Shown: piece by piece, positions 11,232 through 22,229 of the stretch
Position numbering within the stretch: position 1 is the first letter of the stretch
Layout of the letters: each line of letters starts with the position of its first letter
Assembly (NCBI GenBank): GCA_039619475.1
Contig: CM077116.1
Location: forward strand, 102,097,164-102,161,163
DNA length: 64,000 nt
Source: Icerya purchasi
Taxonomy: Eukaryota; Arthropoda; Insecta; Hemiptera; Monophlebidae
Reading direction: 5' to 3'
The notes under the pieces: generated by a model
Database searches by the model: none
What the model saw: only the letters and a program-made list of their open reading frames with translations
Told to the model about the DNA's origin: nothing
Made by a program: the position numbers and the translations under genes

Positions 11232-11670
11232 AGGTCATCATCATCATCAAGTCCATTGTTTTACGTAAGGATGTGGTGACATGATGTTGCTTTTACTATT
11301 TTCTTCCATTTACCCCGGTCCATTGTCAGATGGAATGCTTCCCACGCGCCGTACCCAATTAGTGCCCTTACTTGGTCAACCCATAGAATGGGACATCTTC
11401 TTTTAGAGGGCGCTTTCCCTATATCTTGCTTAGTATAATAGTTATAATGGTTCTTTCCATTAAGCTTGTTTTTCTGGCTATGTGACCGATATATTTTTGA
11501 TTATACTTTCATTAATTCCAATTAGTAATCTGCTAACGACTCTCAGCTCGTCTAGAACTGATTTATTAGTTCGGCGAGCCGTCCATTGCGGAGCATTTTT
11601 CTGTATACTCCCATTTCGAAAGCATTTATTTCATTTTTATTTACTTTTTTGATTTTACGCGTTTGCATAC
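11232..11670 (-). mobile_element. LINE 3' end with ATG-repeat tail
   Basis: Minus-strand translation gives AFEMGVYRKMLRNGRL near 11630-11580, then KQDIGKAPSKRRCPILWVDQ near 11432-11370, and DRGKWKKIVKATS near 11310-11270. These match the post-RT C-terminal blocks 'fEMx-x-yRRMLki', 'RP-x-x-RW-x-Dqv' and 'DR-x-x-Wkk-lv' of RTE/CR1-like LINEs. The frame ends just before a (GAT)n run at 11234-11245, which would be the element's short-repeat 3' tail. Stops and frame changes occur in the middle. The family differs from the RTE-like copies at 8945 and 55535. Confidence 0.75.
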
Positions 11671-11739
11671 GTTGGAACTCTAGAATTTTATACGGAATTT
11701 AAATATGAGGTGAGGCCAAGAAAACGAAAATAAATAAAA

Positions 11740-12320
11740 TAAGCAAAATGCAGAAAAGGTGTTTGAAATTTATACTCCCCTACTGGAAAAAAAACGATTC
11801 GAAATCAACTTGGTGGAAAAAAAACAATGAAATGTTCCCCAAGATGTACTATTACAGATTACTAGAATTTAATGTCAATAATATAAAATTACCATCTAAG
11901 CGAAAAATTCGATTAACAAGGAAGCAAAATGATATATATTACATCTACGAATTGATACTACTGATGATTCAGTTCTAATTAAACTAATTAGTAAAATACC
12001 CCATCATATACCAAACGAAAAAAAAATTGGTGCATGGAAAAAGGAAATATATGACTGAAAGAATGGTGTAAAGAGTAAAACCCAAGCTACGGTTCGAATC
12101 ATGCCATTTTATAATTTTCTCTTGTTGTTCTTTTTTTTTTCTTTCTTTTTCTTTCTTTCTCTTCTTCGTATTTGAAGATATTTAGTTGCCCTCATGTATC
12201 GGTATGTAGATGAGTACTTACGGTGTGTGTATGTATTTATATAATCTTAGTTGACTATTATTATGATGTATGGGATAAGCAAGAATAATTGTAATTTTGT
12301 ATCTTAAATAAACGGTAATG
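11740..12320 (+). pseudogene. Unassigned coding remnant, possibly a LINE C-terminus
   Basis: A 76-codon frame at 11748-11978 includes YYYRLLEFNVNNIKLPSKRK, then RLTRKQNDIYYIYE. After a +1 shift the reading continues as TTDDSVLIKLISKIPHHIPN and IGAWKKEIYD to about 12055, which suggests one disrupted ORF of at least 100 codons. Charge pattern and composition look like real protein rather than chance. I do not recognise the family. Its position between LINE ends suggests a retrotransposon, and AATAAA near 12307 may be its 3' end. Confidence 0.4.
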
Positions 12321-12329
12321 TACCTCTTT

Positions 12330-12531
12330 GTATTCCAATCTGCTGTCACTCAAACTCCCTACTCCTTATTGTGCCTCGTATATCTTATCGTTTCCGTCGA
12401 TCTCAGTTGTTCCTATCCTCAGTTCCTTTATCTTATCAATAGCTGACCGAATCTACATTTAACTGATCCTTCTCCTTCCTTTCGTTTCTGGGCGAAGATC
12501 CCTTGTTGATATGCCCAAAGGGGGGTTAAAA

Positions 12532-12564
<33 letters not shown>
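12330..12564 (+). mobile_element. Family X LINE 3' terminus with poly(A)
   Basis: The plus strand near 12340-12387 encodes LSLKLPTPYCASYILS. Its central 12 residues are the same as in the family X copy at 46590-47053. The 3' UTR carries TTGATATGCCCAAAGG near 12506-12522, matching GCTGACGTGCCCAAAGG in that copy, and is followed by an A-run to 12564. The element is strongly 5'-truncated, at about 235 bp. Confidence 0.8.
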
Positions 12565-12567
<3 letters not shown>

Positions 12568-12654
12568 TGTCGGGCACTCACACAACGGACATACTTGCCC
12601 TCTGAGACCCACTACTTATTTTAAATAATAAAAAATAAAAAAAATAAAAAAAAA

Positions 12655-12960
12655 AAACTGGGGAAGATCAGAGGTATGGATAATTGATTGCTACAATATA
12701 TCGTAAAAAGAAGAAAGAATCAGGATAGCATAGAACCAAGAGAAGCAATTTAAACGAACAGAAGAAACTAGCAATAGTATAGAAATTGAAAATAGTAGGA
12801 TTGAGAATTTCACATAGAAATAGGAGAATAGAACGATTAATCGTGAAATTAATATAATGAAGGAAGAAAATTGAATCGGTATGTTCGTTGCTGTCATGTT
12901 TTATCCTTTCAAGATGGCAGATGAACATTAACAAAAGCAGAAGAGTCATCGATAAAGCGA
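12655..12960 (-). mobile_element. Possible family X fragment
   Basis: The minus strand is pyrimidine-rich with a 93-codon open frame (12949-12668). A segment in the second frame, SRLIVLFSYFYVKFSI, loosely resembles the 'IRLRFGHSALPSSRFPFSLV' block of family X. The match is weak and could be composition alone. Confidence 0.25.
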
Positions 12961-13264
12961 GCTAAGGTGTTCTAAAAGTGTGGCACGACTGCGGTTAAAG
13001 CTGCGTTCCTCACTTCACCAAAGCGATGATAAGATTGTCGCGGGATGATGCAGGCTGGCGAGAAAGAGAAGATATGAAAAATCAAACGTGACGGAATGCA
13101 AAAAGGAATTGTAAATAATCAGAGTTAGCTCGAGTATTAGGAAGTGAAGAATCGGCAAAAAAGGGGGAACAAGTTCAATTTGCTTTAGAGTGATTCCACC
13201 GAGGAGAATGAAGAGGCCTGAAATAAACGGAAAAAGGGAAATTAACAGAAGTTTTTAGGTAAGG

Positions 13265-13590
13265 AGCACATTCGTGAGGGTACTTTACTTGTAACTGAAA
13301 TTAACAGTGGAAAAAGGAAAATGGAGCGAACTAGAGATAAATAAATTCGCGCAATAAATTGGGCAGAGATCATTAAGGAAAGTTATCGGAAAGGATAATA
13401 TTCGTAAGGGTAGAGCGGTTGGTATTGTGGGATGCAGAGCTCCACAAGGAGAATGGGCATTCTTTACCGATGATAAATAAATGCGGCATAGAATTGAAAA
13501 TGAAAAAAGAAAGAAAATCAAGATCACGGCTAGGGAGGCAATAATAGGGATGTAAACAATATTAGAGTGGTACATGATGAAAGTGGAATA
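13265..13590 (-). mobile_element. Probable family X C-terminal fragment
   Basis: The 96-codon minus frame (13575-13285) contains FLNDLCPIYCANLFISSSL. At the nucleotide level this resembles the CTCCCCACTCCTTATTGTGC segment of the family X copy at 46.8 kb (PTPYCASYILSFSS). I first read it as a degraded RT palm ('ILSP...F-x-NDL...YA'). The nucleotide match to family X is the better fit, but both are weak. Confidence 0.4.
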
Positions 13591-13619
13591 GAATTTTATT
13601 TCTTTATTTGTTTAATCTT

Positions 13620-13950
13620 CCTTTTAATTTCCACCTTCTTCAGTTGTCTTTACTTCACCGTTCTCTATTTCAGATTCAATTACCTACGTTTTGATTCCGC
13701 TACTTTCTTCTTGTTATCGCTTTTTCTTATCTTTTCCACTTGAATGCCACAGTTTTCAGCGTCCCTAATCATGCGCCTTTTCAACATATACTTCGCTTTC
13801 CTGTTGAACGTCCCTACTATGTATTCTCATTTATATCAATATATAGGCTTCCGATTTCTTATTGCGCATATCCTATTTTTTGCCTCCTCTATCCATCCAT
13901 CTATCGGTTCCTTCACATTGTCGATATCTGACCGAAACAAAATTTAATCT
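13620..13950 (+). mobile_element. Family X LINE C-terminus
   Basis: Two overlapping plus frames (13740-13931 and 13744-13947) together align with the C-terminus of the copy at 46590-47053: FPVERPYYVFSF and LPISYCAYPIF correspond to LSVERGILYSC and LPTPYCASYIL, and ISDRNKI before the stop corresponds to ISDRIKI. One frameshift separates the two halves. The 3' UTR motif and poly(A) are not evident. Confidence 0.7.
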
Positions 13951-14068
13951 ATTTGTTTTTAAGTGGAGGTTCTTGGTTTGTTCGAACGTGTAATATATAA
14001 ATTATACGTACTTTCTACAGTCATAAAACTACCACGTTGTATCGTTAATTTCGATAGCATTAATTCGT

Positions 14069-14623
14069 ATGTGCACAGTTAAGTGTACTGACTACCTCAG
14101 TTACCTACATATCAATCGACTTACTGCCACTCCATCCGAACCTATAAATCCGCCCTGGGATAATACAATACGGTCCGTAACAACACATGAAAAAGACTTA
14201 CTAAAGGCAAAAAAACAGATAACGGTCGCAATCAAGGATAATGTCCAAAACATATGGGATAGGCAATTGAATAACAAGTTACGGCAAATAAAAGTTGAAC
14301 TGGAACATTGGGAAACATCACACCGGGCAAACAGGCGAGAAGAGATTGTGTTAAGCAGAATCCGCATCGGCCACACAAAACTAACACACGGATCCTTGCT
14401 ACAAAATGAACCTCCACCATCGTGTGCACTTTGTAACACTCAAAGTCTGTCCATCGAACATGTCATCTCCGTATGTCCAAAACTCCAAAAGGAGCGCGAG
14501 GAAGCTTTTTCATCCGCATGTACAAGAAGAATTACTGTCAAAGAGGCGCTTGGAAATGATGAAGCTGCAGTCCAAAGTACTTTTAGATTCTTAAAAGCTG
14601 TCAACCTATTTCGGAAGATATGA
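14069..14623 (+). CDS. I-like LINE polyprotein C-terminus, intact 184-codon ORF
   Basis: The open frame encodes the C-terminal domain that follows RNase H in I-type LINE polyproteins. A basic, amphipathic stretch (about residues 50-90) precedes IVLSRIRIGHTKLTHGSLL near residues 93-111. Then comes a finger-like pattern, C-x2-C near 119-122 and H-x5-C near 130-136, inside PPSCALCNTQSLSIEHVISV. It ends with STFRFLKAVNLFRKI. The same blocks occur at 26050, 31920 and 59595. There are no internal stops or shifts, unlike most copies here, so the insertion is probably younger. The first ATG at 14069 is arbitrary because the element is 5'-truncated. The 3' UTR runs to ATACATACATG repeats near 14725-14737. 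The finger is presumed to bind the element's own RNA. Confidence 0.8.
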   Translation: MCTVKCTDYLSYLHINRLTATPSEPINPPWDNTIRSVTTHEKDLLKAKKQITVAIKDNVQNIWDRQLNNKLRQIKVELEHWETSHRANRREEIVLSRIRIGHTKLTHGSLLQNEPPPSCALCNTQSLSIEHVISVCPKLQKEREEAFSSACTRRITVKEALGNDEAAVQSTFRFLKAVNLFRKI

Positions 14624-14739
14624 TTTAGTTTACGTATGGCAGAATTATTTGTAATTATTATCTATAAATTGTAATGTACGGTAGACGCAAATGACCTAGA
14701 AGTCGAGCGTCTTTAAATAAATATATCATACATACATGC

Positions 14740-17700
14740 ATACTCAGCGTTGTGAAAAAATCGAAAAATTTTACGCCACCTTTTTTTCCTACTTGATTTG
14801 TTTGCACGTTGGTTAGACATTTCTCACAACTGGAAAAGTAACTAGGCGACTATTTTACCGGAGTGAAATGTGATTTTTTGAATATCTCGCAGAAATAAAT
14901 CGCAGCGTATTTCATTAGCCTCAGCGAGATCTACGAAAAAGATTAAAAGCAGAATTTCACCCTGCTGCTGCTATAATAGCCGCAGATAGTTTCGTTTCGG
15001 TTTGTACGCGATAGAGGTCCCGCGGAGTAATCTTGGAAAGAGGCGTATCGATTTGCCGTAGAAGGCCCGAAGGTAGAAACTTGGAGTTACATTTTCTCAT
15101 GACTAGAGTTGGAATTGTGGAACGATGATAACGACTCGCGTTTTAGGTGAAAAGATAAACTGATGATTTCTATGACCGAATTAATTTGTAATGGCGAAAA
15201 TGAAAAGGGTAATTTTCCGGTTCGCGGTAATAAGGACGAGGCGCATGCATGTAGATGGAGGAGTGGCGTAAAAGTTTGCAAGGCGTTTCTGACTGTTAAG
15301 TAGCAGAACGCGGCTCGAATTAAACGAATCCGAATGATGTCTTTATTATTGTTCACATTTTTCAGATATGGAACAGATAAAAAACCTGCGACCGACCGAG
15401 TTACAAAATGAATAGCTGTGAAAGGAAGGAGCGGAGAAATAAGCGTTGAAGTGCGATTCGTAATTATTTGCCGGGAATACTTGGAAAAAATACGCGCGTT
15501 TTTTCATGGAAAAATCGCTTAAACGAAGGGCTGATACGGGTAAAACGATAATTCTACGTTAGCTGGACGTATGTGAGAATGTGCCGAGTCGGTCGCTGTG
15601 TCTTCACGCTACGTGTGATCCTTTAATCAAAGGTTCCGTATTACATGGAAAGCTCTCATGGCGACCTGAGAACAACCAAAAATAATGCCGTGTAAATTTT
15701 TATAATAACACCGACAATGCATATAATCAACGTAATAATAAAAATGAATAGTAATAATGAATAGTAATAATGAAAATAATAATGAAAAGAAAAAAATAAT
15801 AATAATAATAATAATTGGAAGGGGGAAAAATTAATGGTAATCAGTGATAAAAAAGTTAAATGTGCAATTGCTGGCCCGTTACCGTTTTGGGCAGGAATGT
15901 ATATTTCAAGGAAGTAATTACTGTTTTCATCGGGCAAATTAATTTGTGAAATTACTTTTCTTTACGGCTGCTCGCTAAGGTACCCCCGATGGACAAGTGA
16001 GAGCGTGTACTGAGCACGACCGATGTTTCGAGTGGGCCGTCGTGCGTTGTTTTTTATTATTTATTGTCTTTTCGTCCGTTTCTCTCTCTTTCAATTAATA
16101 GATTGAAAAATGGCCAAGCGCTTTAAAGTTAATCGGAAGTGATAGTTTATAGTGTCGAACGCACACAGACACACGGAGCTGCGGCGACTTGGAGGTGGGG
16201 CTGCCGGCAGTCGAGTTCTTCGACAAATGGCTATTTGTTTCCTGGCTGAAGGAGTCAGCTCCAGAACTTATATCCTATCATTAGACAAGCTCAGGCGCCT
16301 CTTATGTATTCCTATGTTATTATTATTATTCGTTTTTTCCGTTTTTTACGTTTTCTTTCGCTTCGCTTTTCTCTTTTAATTTATTACTCCTTCTCTCCTC
16401 GTCATTATATGGTCTTTTATTGTTTCCTCTTTGATCGCGTCATTCGCACGTACACATTTGGTACTTTTCGCTCTTAGCCGTTTAGCGCGGAGCTGTTTCA
16501 CGTTACGATAGGTAAAGGTATTATTTATAAAAGGCTGCTTTATTTAATATCGACGATCGGTAATAACCGGTCATTTTAACTCTTCGCTAATGTGCCGATC
16601 GTGCGCCGCAAAATGGTACCTGACTCTCTAGCACGATATGTATTTCGTAGGTGTTGCCATTTGTTCTTCTATGCCCCCTTCCCTAACCCTCGCAGGGAAA
16701 TCTGTTAACGTGTTGCAATTTTCGTTTACAGCAGAAATGACTGGTACGTTTAATTGAACTTCAAAACCAACGTCATCATCGTGAAAAACACTTTTTTAAT
16801 ATTCCAACGAATCGATAGTTGTCGCGGTGATTTTTAATTTGGTCGCTCGCTGCTTTTGAACTCGTGTTTGTTTTTGCAGAAGGCTGGGTGGGAAAAAATG
16901 ATCGGTATTAAAATAATATGCTGATATATCGTTTGGATGCCGTGCACCTCTTGAATTGTTTTAGAAAGGTCAGAAAGAATTTCAAGATTTTCCATTCGGG
17001 TTGTTAATTACTATTATAGCGTACAGCGTGAAAGAGATGGCGTGTGTTGTTCTTGCCAATGTCATCGATATTAATTTTGAAATTTTAGAGTTCGCCAAGT
17101 TATTCATTTTTCTATCCAAACGGGGAAAAAATGAAATAAAAATACATACATTTAGAGAGATTTTTTTTTAAATTTTTATCATCTGTCTGTTCGTTCCGTT
17201 TCAATTTAAAAACGATTCGATTTTTTAATACGAATAAAACTTGTGCAACCTAATCGGACTGATCTAGCCTTTAATTCGTAGTATTCTAATGCAAATATCG
17301 CAATTATTTTTAAGTAAAAAATATTAAAATAATCAAAAACTGAACTAGAAAATAAGTCATCCGCAGAGATCAGTTTTTACTTTAAAAATATGCACGATCC
17401 CTGTTCGTTATTCGCTAGGTGTTTAGAGAATTTGCTTACAAAAAATGCAGCACACAGTTTAGCTTCATTGAGATGACTTTAGATTATCCCCGCGTCGCGT
17501 AAACATATTTTGCCCCGTCATATTGTGCGGACTCTTTCCATAATTCTTGAGACAGTTACATTAATATCTTGTTTGTAGTGTGATATATTTTGTTGTCATA
17601 TTGTTCGATTTTTTTTGTGGGGGGGGGGGCGTCAACTATAGACATTAACCGAGCACAAGTAAAATTTTTCGGAAGTATCAATAACCAGGTTCTACTCGAA

Positions 17701-18099
17701 TGGAATATTACTTTTGAAGCCGTTAACATTATTGTTTTGCATTCATACATCCCGTTTGTGTAGTAAAATAATAAAATTATAAACGCAATAAACAGCATCT
17801 TAAGATCGAATGTAACTTCCAATTAAATTTCTTCTTAAATATTCCGTGGACAGATTTTGCATAAAAAATAAAGGGCATCGCTTTCATCCAGTAAATAAAC
17901 AGATATACCTATACTGGCCAGCCTAAAAAAAAAAAAGATTGCCGGAGATTTACCACTACTCCCCTAATACTTACTGGCTTTAACAACTACTCTGAATTAA
18001 AGATTTACAGAAATATTAAACCGACGCCGTATCGGATGGATTTTTAGGAATAGTTTTGTTGCCTACAAATTGAATTAGATACCAAGGAATTTGTCGAAA
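14740..18099. other. Mostly unique DNA, no gene recognised
   Basis: The part at 14880-16640 is less AT-rich and non-repetitive. An (AAT)n-like microsatellite lies at about 15727-15812 and a G-run near 17619-17630. The ORFs at 15087-15356, 16152-16379 and 17556-17822 carry no domain. This is among the better candidates for host non-coding sequence in the window. Confidence 0.4.
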
Positions 18100-18875
18100 C
18101 TTTTTCAGACCACAACTTCTTCATACGCTGTCTCCGCTACGAAAGTTGGCGATCCATATGGCTATTGTAATTTTGGATACAACGGATCTAAACAGCTCGA
18201 CTGATGATGCGTTGAACCAGCGGCGGAGGTTTTTGAGCCAAGAGTTCCGTCTACGTCCTATTGAAGTTTTCCGACGATTTTTCCTTGTAAAATTAAATTT
18301 AGAAGCACATACTTTGGCCCGCGTAGAATATGCCCGAGATATTTCAGCTTTCTTTCCTTAATCGTGTTAAGTCCTTCTGGTTCCTTTTTCAGTCTGCTGA
18401 GTACCTCTTTGTTCGTGATCTTCTCGGTCCAGGAGATTCGGAGAATGCGTCGGTACGTATACAGCTCAAAAGTCTGTATGTTCCTCTCCAGGGCAGCGTC
18501 CAGAGTCCAGCTCTCGCAACCGTAATATAAAATCGAGAAAACGTAACATCGGAGTAGCCGGAGTCTAAGCTCGAGGTTAAGTACGCGTCTCGTGAATAAA
18601 TTCTTCATTTTTATAAACGTTGACCTAGCCTGTTCAATTCTCGAACGAATCTCTCTTCTTACGGTGCATGTGTCATCCAAGACAGTACCGAGATATTTTA
18701 ATGAGTTGACTTGTTCTAACTCTATTCCGTTAATATTTATTCTGCACCTTATCTGTTTTTTGGCGAAGACCATGACTTTTGTTTTGACGATGTTCACTGA
18801 GAGTCCGAAAAGCTTGCTGTGTTGAAGAGCACAACAGTTTGATAATAAATAGTATATATTAAAATCTCGTTTCAA
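18100..18875 (-). mobile_element. RTE-like LINE, C-terminal third
   Basis: A 205-codon minus frame (18875-18258) runs from just after RT motif C: LSVNIVKTKVMVFAKKQI, then YLGTVLDDTCTVRREIRSRI, LEL-RLLRCYVFSILYYG, CESWTLDAALERNIQTFELY, RILRISWTEKITNKEVLSRL and ERKLKYLGHILRG. This is the order seen in RTE-type endonuclease-reverse transcriptases. After a frameshift near 18255 the reading resumes as GRRRNSWLKNLRRWFNA near 18230-18180 and stops by about 18110. The long open frame suggests moderate age. The palm and endonuclease are missing. The family is related to the element at 55535-58287 but clearly diverged from it. Confidence 0.92.
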
Positions 18876-19339
18876 TGTTTACAAAAACCTCTATACCGAC
18901 GGATGGTTTGATTTGGGGAAAAATAGATTTAACACAAGTGCATTTCATTATCCCAGTCGAGAGTTTTTTAGAAATTTTCGGTTAATGTATGCCTCCTAAA
19001 ATTAGAATTATTTGCTATATGAAAAAGTCCAGAATATTCTAGAAGGTTTGTCGGACAAAAAATATTAATCTTGCCGTATTGCATAAACTATCACACGGAA
19101 CTGATAAGAAAATGTCAAATATCGCATGCTCCTTGCAAGTACGACGAATATTTAATTTACAGCAAGCGAGAACGAAAATAACCTTAAAATGAATTCTATC
19201 GCACTGTACGGTACTAATGGAAATGAAATAGTGGTCAGAATTGCAAGAACGGAATATCGGAGCTGCATATTTTTCCAATGAATGTAACTCAGTTAGTGGC
19301 AAATCCACCGTATCAATATAAAGCACCATAAAATAGAAA
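18876..19339. other. Unassigned DNA
   Basis: A 96-codon minus ORF at 19329-19039 has no recognisable domain. Nothing else is seen. Confidence 0.35.
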
Positions 19340-20222
19340 TATAGAAATTTAAACTTCCCTTCTTCTGTTCAATCTTCTGTACTGAGTCCATTGCTATCCT
19401 ACATGCCCTTCTCTTCATCAGATTTTCAAGCATCTTTCTCGTAATATCCTTATTCTATCAGATTCTCAGAGCGTGCTGGAGGCTATTGCATCTCCTCTGC
19501 CTTCCTGCTCTGCCGATTATGTAATCCTTTTTATGGTTCCTTGATTTCTAGATCTCTTCCTTTTTCATTTAATCCAGGTTAATTTCTTATGGATTCCTGG
19601 TCACTCTAAAGTAGAAGGAAGCGAGTGTTAATTGACTCATTAGCTCGGCTATCTTTTTTTTTCGGCAAGTTTCTTACTACATTTCCATCTATCAATATTA
19701 TTTTTTTGTTCACTGCTGCGCATTCAAAATTATGGTTCAATTCCTACTTCTAAACCGGATTCTTTTTACTTGTCCATTCAATTTTTCCTTTCTCTTTATC
19801 TCCGGTTTCTTGACTTCCCTTCTATGCACCGCTCTAGTATCTCTACGATATGCCGCATGCGCTTTGAGCACAGTTTGTTCCCTTTGTCGCTTTTCCGATT
19901 TTCTATCACACCATTTCTATATTGTTCTCTACATTCCTCCAACAGTCACTTTGTATGTGACTCTGATCATATAATGTTTGAATGCTTTTCGCTTTCAATG
20001 GAACGACCTTCCTTCTACTCCTTTCTTTTGTCAAGCAGTGTTCCCATATAATGCTTCGTTTATTTTTTCCCTTCCTTCTCCTTCTGTCAACCAATTGCTT
20101 GATACATTATTGTTTGGGGAATTTCGCGTCTCATAAAAATCTGATTCTCTTCTTTTTTTCCCAGTTCTTGAACCATTGTACATGTTGTCGAACTCATTAA
20201 AAAAAAAAAAAAAAAAAAAAGA
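19340..20222 (+). mobile_element. Family X LINE, RNase H domain to poly(A)
   Basis: This is the longest family X copy here. The plus strand encodes ILILSDSQSVLEAIASPLPS near 19450-19510, the RNase H 'DSqsaL' block, and FLWIPGHSKVEGSE near 19585-19626, the 'WIPGHxGxxGNE' block. In the C-terminal region (19850-20040) ICRMRFEHSLFPLSLFRFS and SDHIMFECFSLSMERPSFYS align with the corresponding parts of the 46.6-kb copy. The copy ends in a 22-nt A-run at 20199-20220. Several stops and shifts are present. Together these give the family the gene order RNase H then a terminal domain ending near a poly(A) tail. Confidence 0.8.
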
Positions 20223-20523
20223 AGAAAGAAATATAGAAATTAAAAGTACGTAAAATACTCTACGAAGGGTTAAGCGAAAGAAAAAAAAAAACGTTTAAAA
20301 AAGGAATCTCCTTAAAGATGATATACTCTCTTTACTTAATATAACCAGACAAAACAATTAAAAAAGAAAATATCATCAGAATATATAATGAGAATATGAA
20401 TGCTCAAAATTTTAAAATTAAAAAGTAACTTAAAGTATTATCAACGATAGTTTGTTTAAATGTAGATTCGAATAAAAGTATAAACACTGTTGGCGCTATA
20501 ATAATATATGTATATTTTACAAA
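20223..20523. other. A-rich unassigned DNA
   Basis: A-runs at 20282-20291 and AT-rich sequence follow the family X poly(A). No feature is recognised. Confidence 0.4.
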
Positions 20524-20703
20524 GTTATTTATTCATAAAAATATGCCGAACACGAATTATAAAATCTACTATAAAAATTATATAAAAACACAAAGCATAT
20601 TAAAAAGTATACATCTTGTACCTTTTAATATGCTTTGTGTTTTTATATAATTTTAATAGGACATTTAATAATTTGTGTTCGGCATAATATTGTGAATAAA
20701 TAA
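20524..20703. repeat. Fold-back element (87-bp inverted arms)
   Basis: The left arm (20524-20610) and the reverse complement of the right arm (20617-20703) align without gaps over about 87 bp with roughly a dozen mismatches. The inner ~30 bp, including TATAAAAACACAAAGCATAT, are identical. The spacer is only about 6 nt. Weaker symmetry continues some 10 bp outward. No ORF lies inside. The structure fits a MITE or a fold-back transposon. A hairpin RNA source is possible but not shown. Confidence 0.85.
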
Positions 20704-20709
20704 CATTGT

Positions 20710-22229
20710 ATAGTATATGGAATAAAAGTAATGAATCTGAAATCTACAAAGCGTGATTTATAAACTCATTAGTGACGGAATTGGAACGCTATATATATAT
20801 ATACATATTCTTAAATCAATACTCAGCTTTATACCGTACTGAAAGTAGCATAATTTCAATATGTTGGACAGTGAAAAATAATTATATTAAAAACTAAGAA
20901 ATAAAATAGTTTTAAAAGATTAAAGAAGACTTCAAGATTTACTATAAAAATTGAATAAAAACATATTAAGGAGTAAAAATTAATTGTATCTGATGAACGA
21001 TAATATGTTTTACAGTAAAATATACTTAAGCGGATATCACAACAACATTCATACCTTAATTAGAGTCAGTATGAAATTCGAATTGTAATAATAATTAGAA
21101 ACCGTATTAAATAAGTAGAACAATACAATTACTCGCTTTTTCATAAGTCAAGTATTGAAAACATCTGGAATATATTTCATGTGACTTTTCAATTATTGCA
21201 GTTTGTATTTCGTGCCTATTCGAGAAGTTTTATTATTCCTTAAGTATAATTAAAATGTTCATTTATCGAATACAGTTATTTTTTAATTTTTAGCGTATTT
21301 TTATTAAATTTTTAGAGTAAACCTCGAAGCCGGCATTTATTTTTTTAAATTTATATTCCACACCAAATGTAATACTTCTAAAATAAAAGGTTAGCCTTTT
21401 TTATTTCATATATTTCAAAAAAAAGGTCGCGAACTTATTAAACAACATCGTAAAAATATTTCATTTCGCGATAAGTTCCTAGTTTTACGTAGTAGTCTAC
21501 ATTTATTTCGCCACTGAAAATATAGTATCTGCGAGACCGATAATTACTTTAAAAGTTCCCACTAAGAACTTGTATAACGGCCATGAAACACTTTTACATG
21601 CAAGATATCCGAAAGGGGACCATTAAGTTTCGCCGCGAGTACGATTTTCCGAAGCCATATTTCGGCGCAGGTGCGTTTTGCCACCGGCAACATTATACGG
21701 AAAGCTACGGTTCGTCGCCGCCGTTGCTATAATAAATAGGTGTTTGTTTTTAGAGTAGTCGAGGGAAAATTTTCGATTTCGTTCATGTTAGTTAAAATGT
21801 ATTTTTATTTGTTCATTCGATTGGTGTTGAACAGAGACTATTAAATAAATCGAATTATAAGAACATTTTATGATATTGCAAATATTTTAAAGTGGAAAAA
21901 ATTGTGTCCTGGGAAACTCGAGTGAGTCCAACAAGGTTCCAACTGGCCTTTATCGGAATCTGTTTAATTTTTCCTTCTTTCTATTTTATCTTTACAAATG
22001 AAAATTAATGGGGTTATTCTACCATCATCCATTATTTCTATACGATTGTCTTTTTTCACGGATTATTTAATCATTTTTAATGCTCCACAAGCACCTATCG
22101 TTTTCTGTTCATTCACGCCTTTTTTCAAATTCTTCGTGAACGCTCTTTTACTTCCTTTCTTCCTTTCTTCCCACCCTTATTTCATCTGTGTTGATCTGAT
22201 GTAGATTCCATTATTCGATAGCTAATGAA
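20710..22229. other. Unassigned AT-rich DNA with a GC-richer island
   Basis: The interval 21570-21740 is unusually GC-rich for the window and free of repeats, so it could be host unique sequence. The 68-codon ORF at 21998-22204 has no domain. Confidence 0.35.

Noticed and set aside
12060..12120. GGTTCGAATC near 12096 as a tRNA or SINE B-box
   Set aside because: No A-box, stems or tRNA-length structure around it; chance occurrence within a probable 3' UTR.
16152..16379. 75-codon ORF in the GC-richer island as a gene start
   Set aside because: It starts at a GTG in the sequence, has no domain, and turns into a low-complexity hydrophobic tail.
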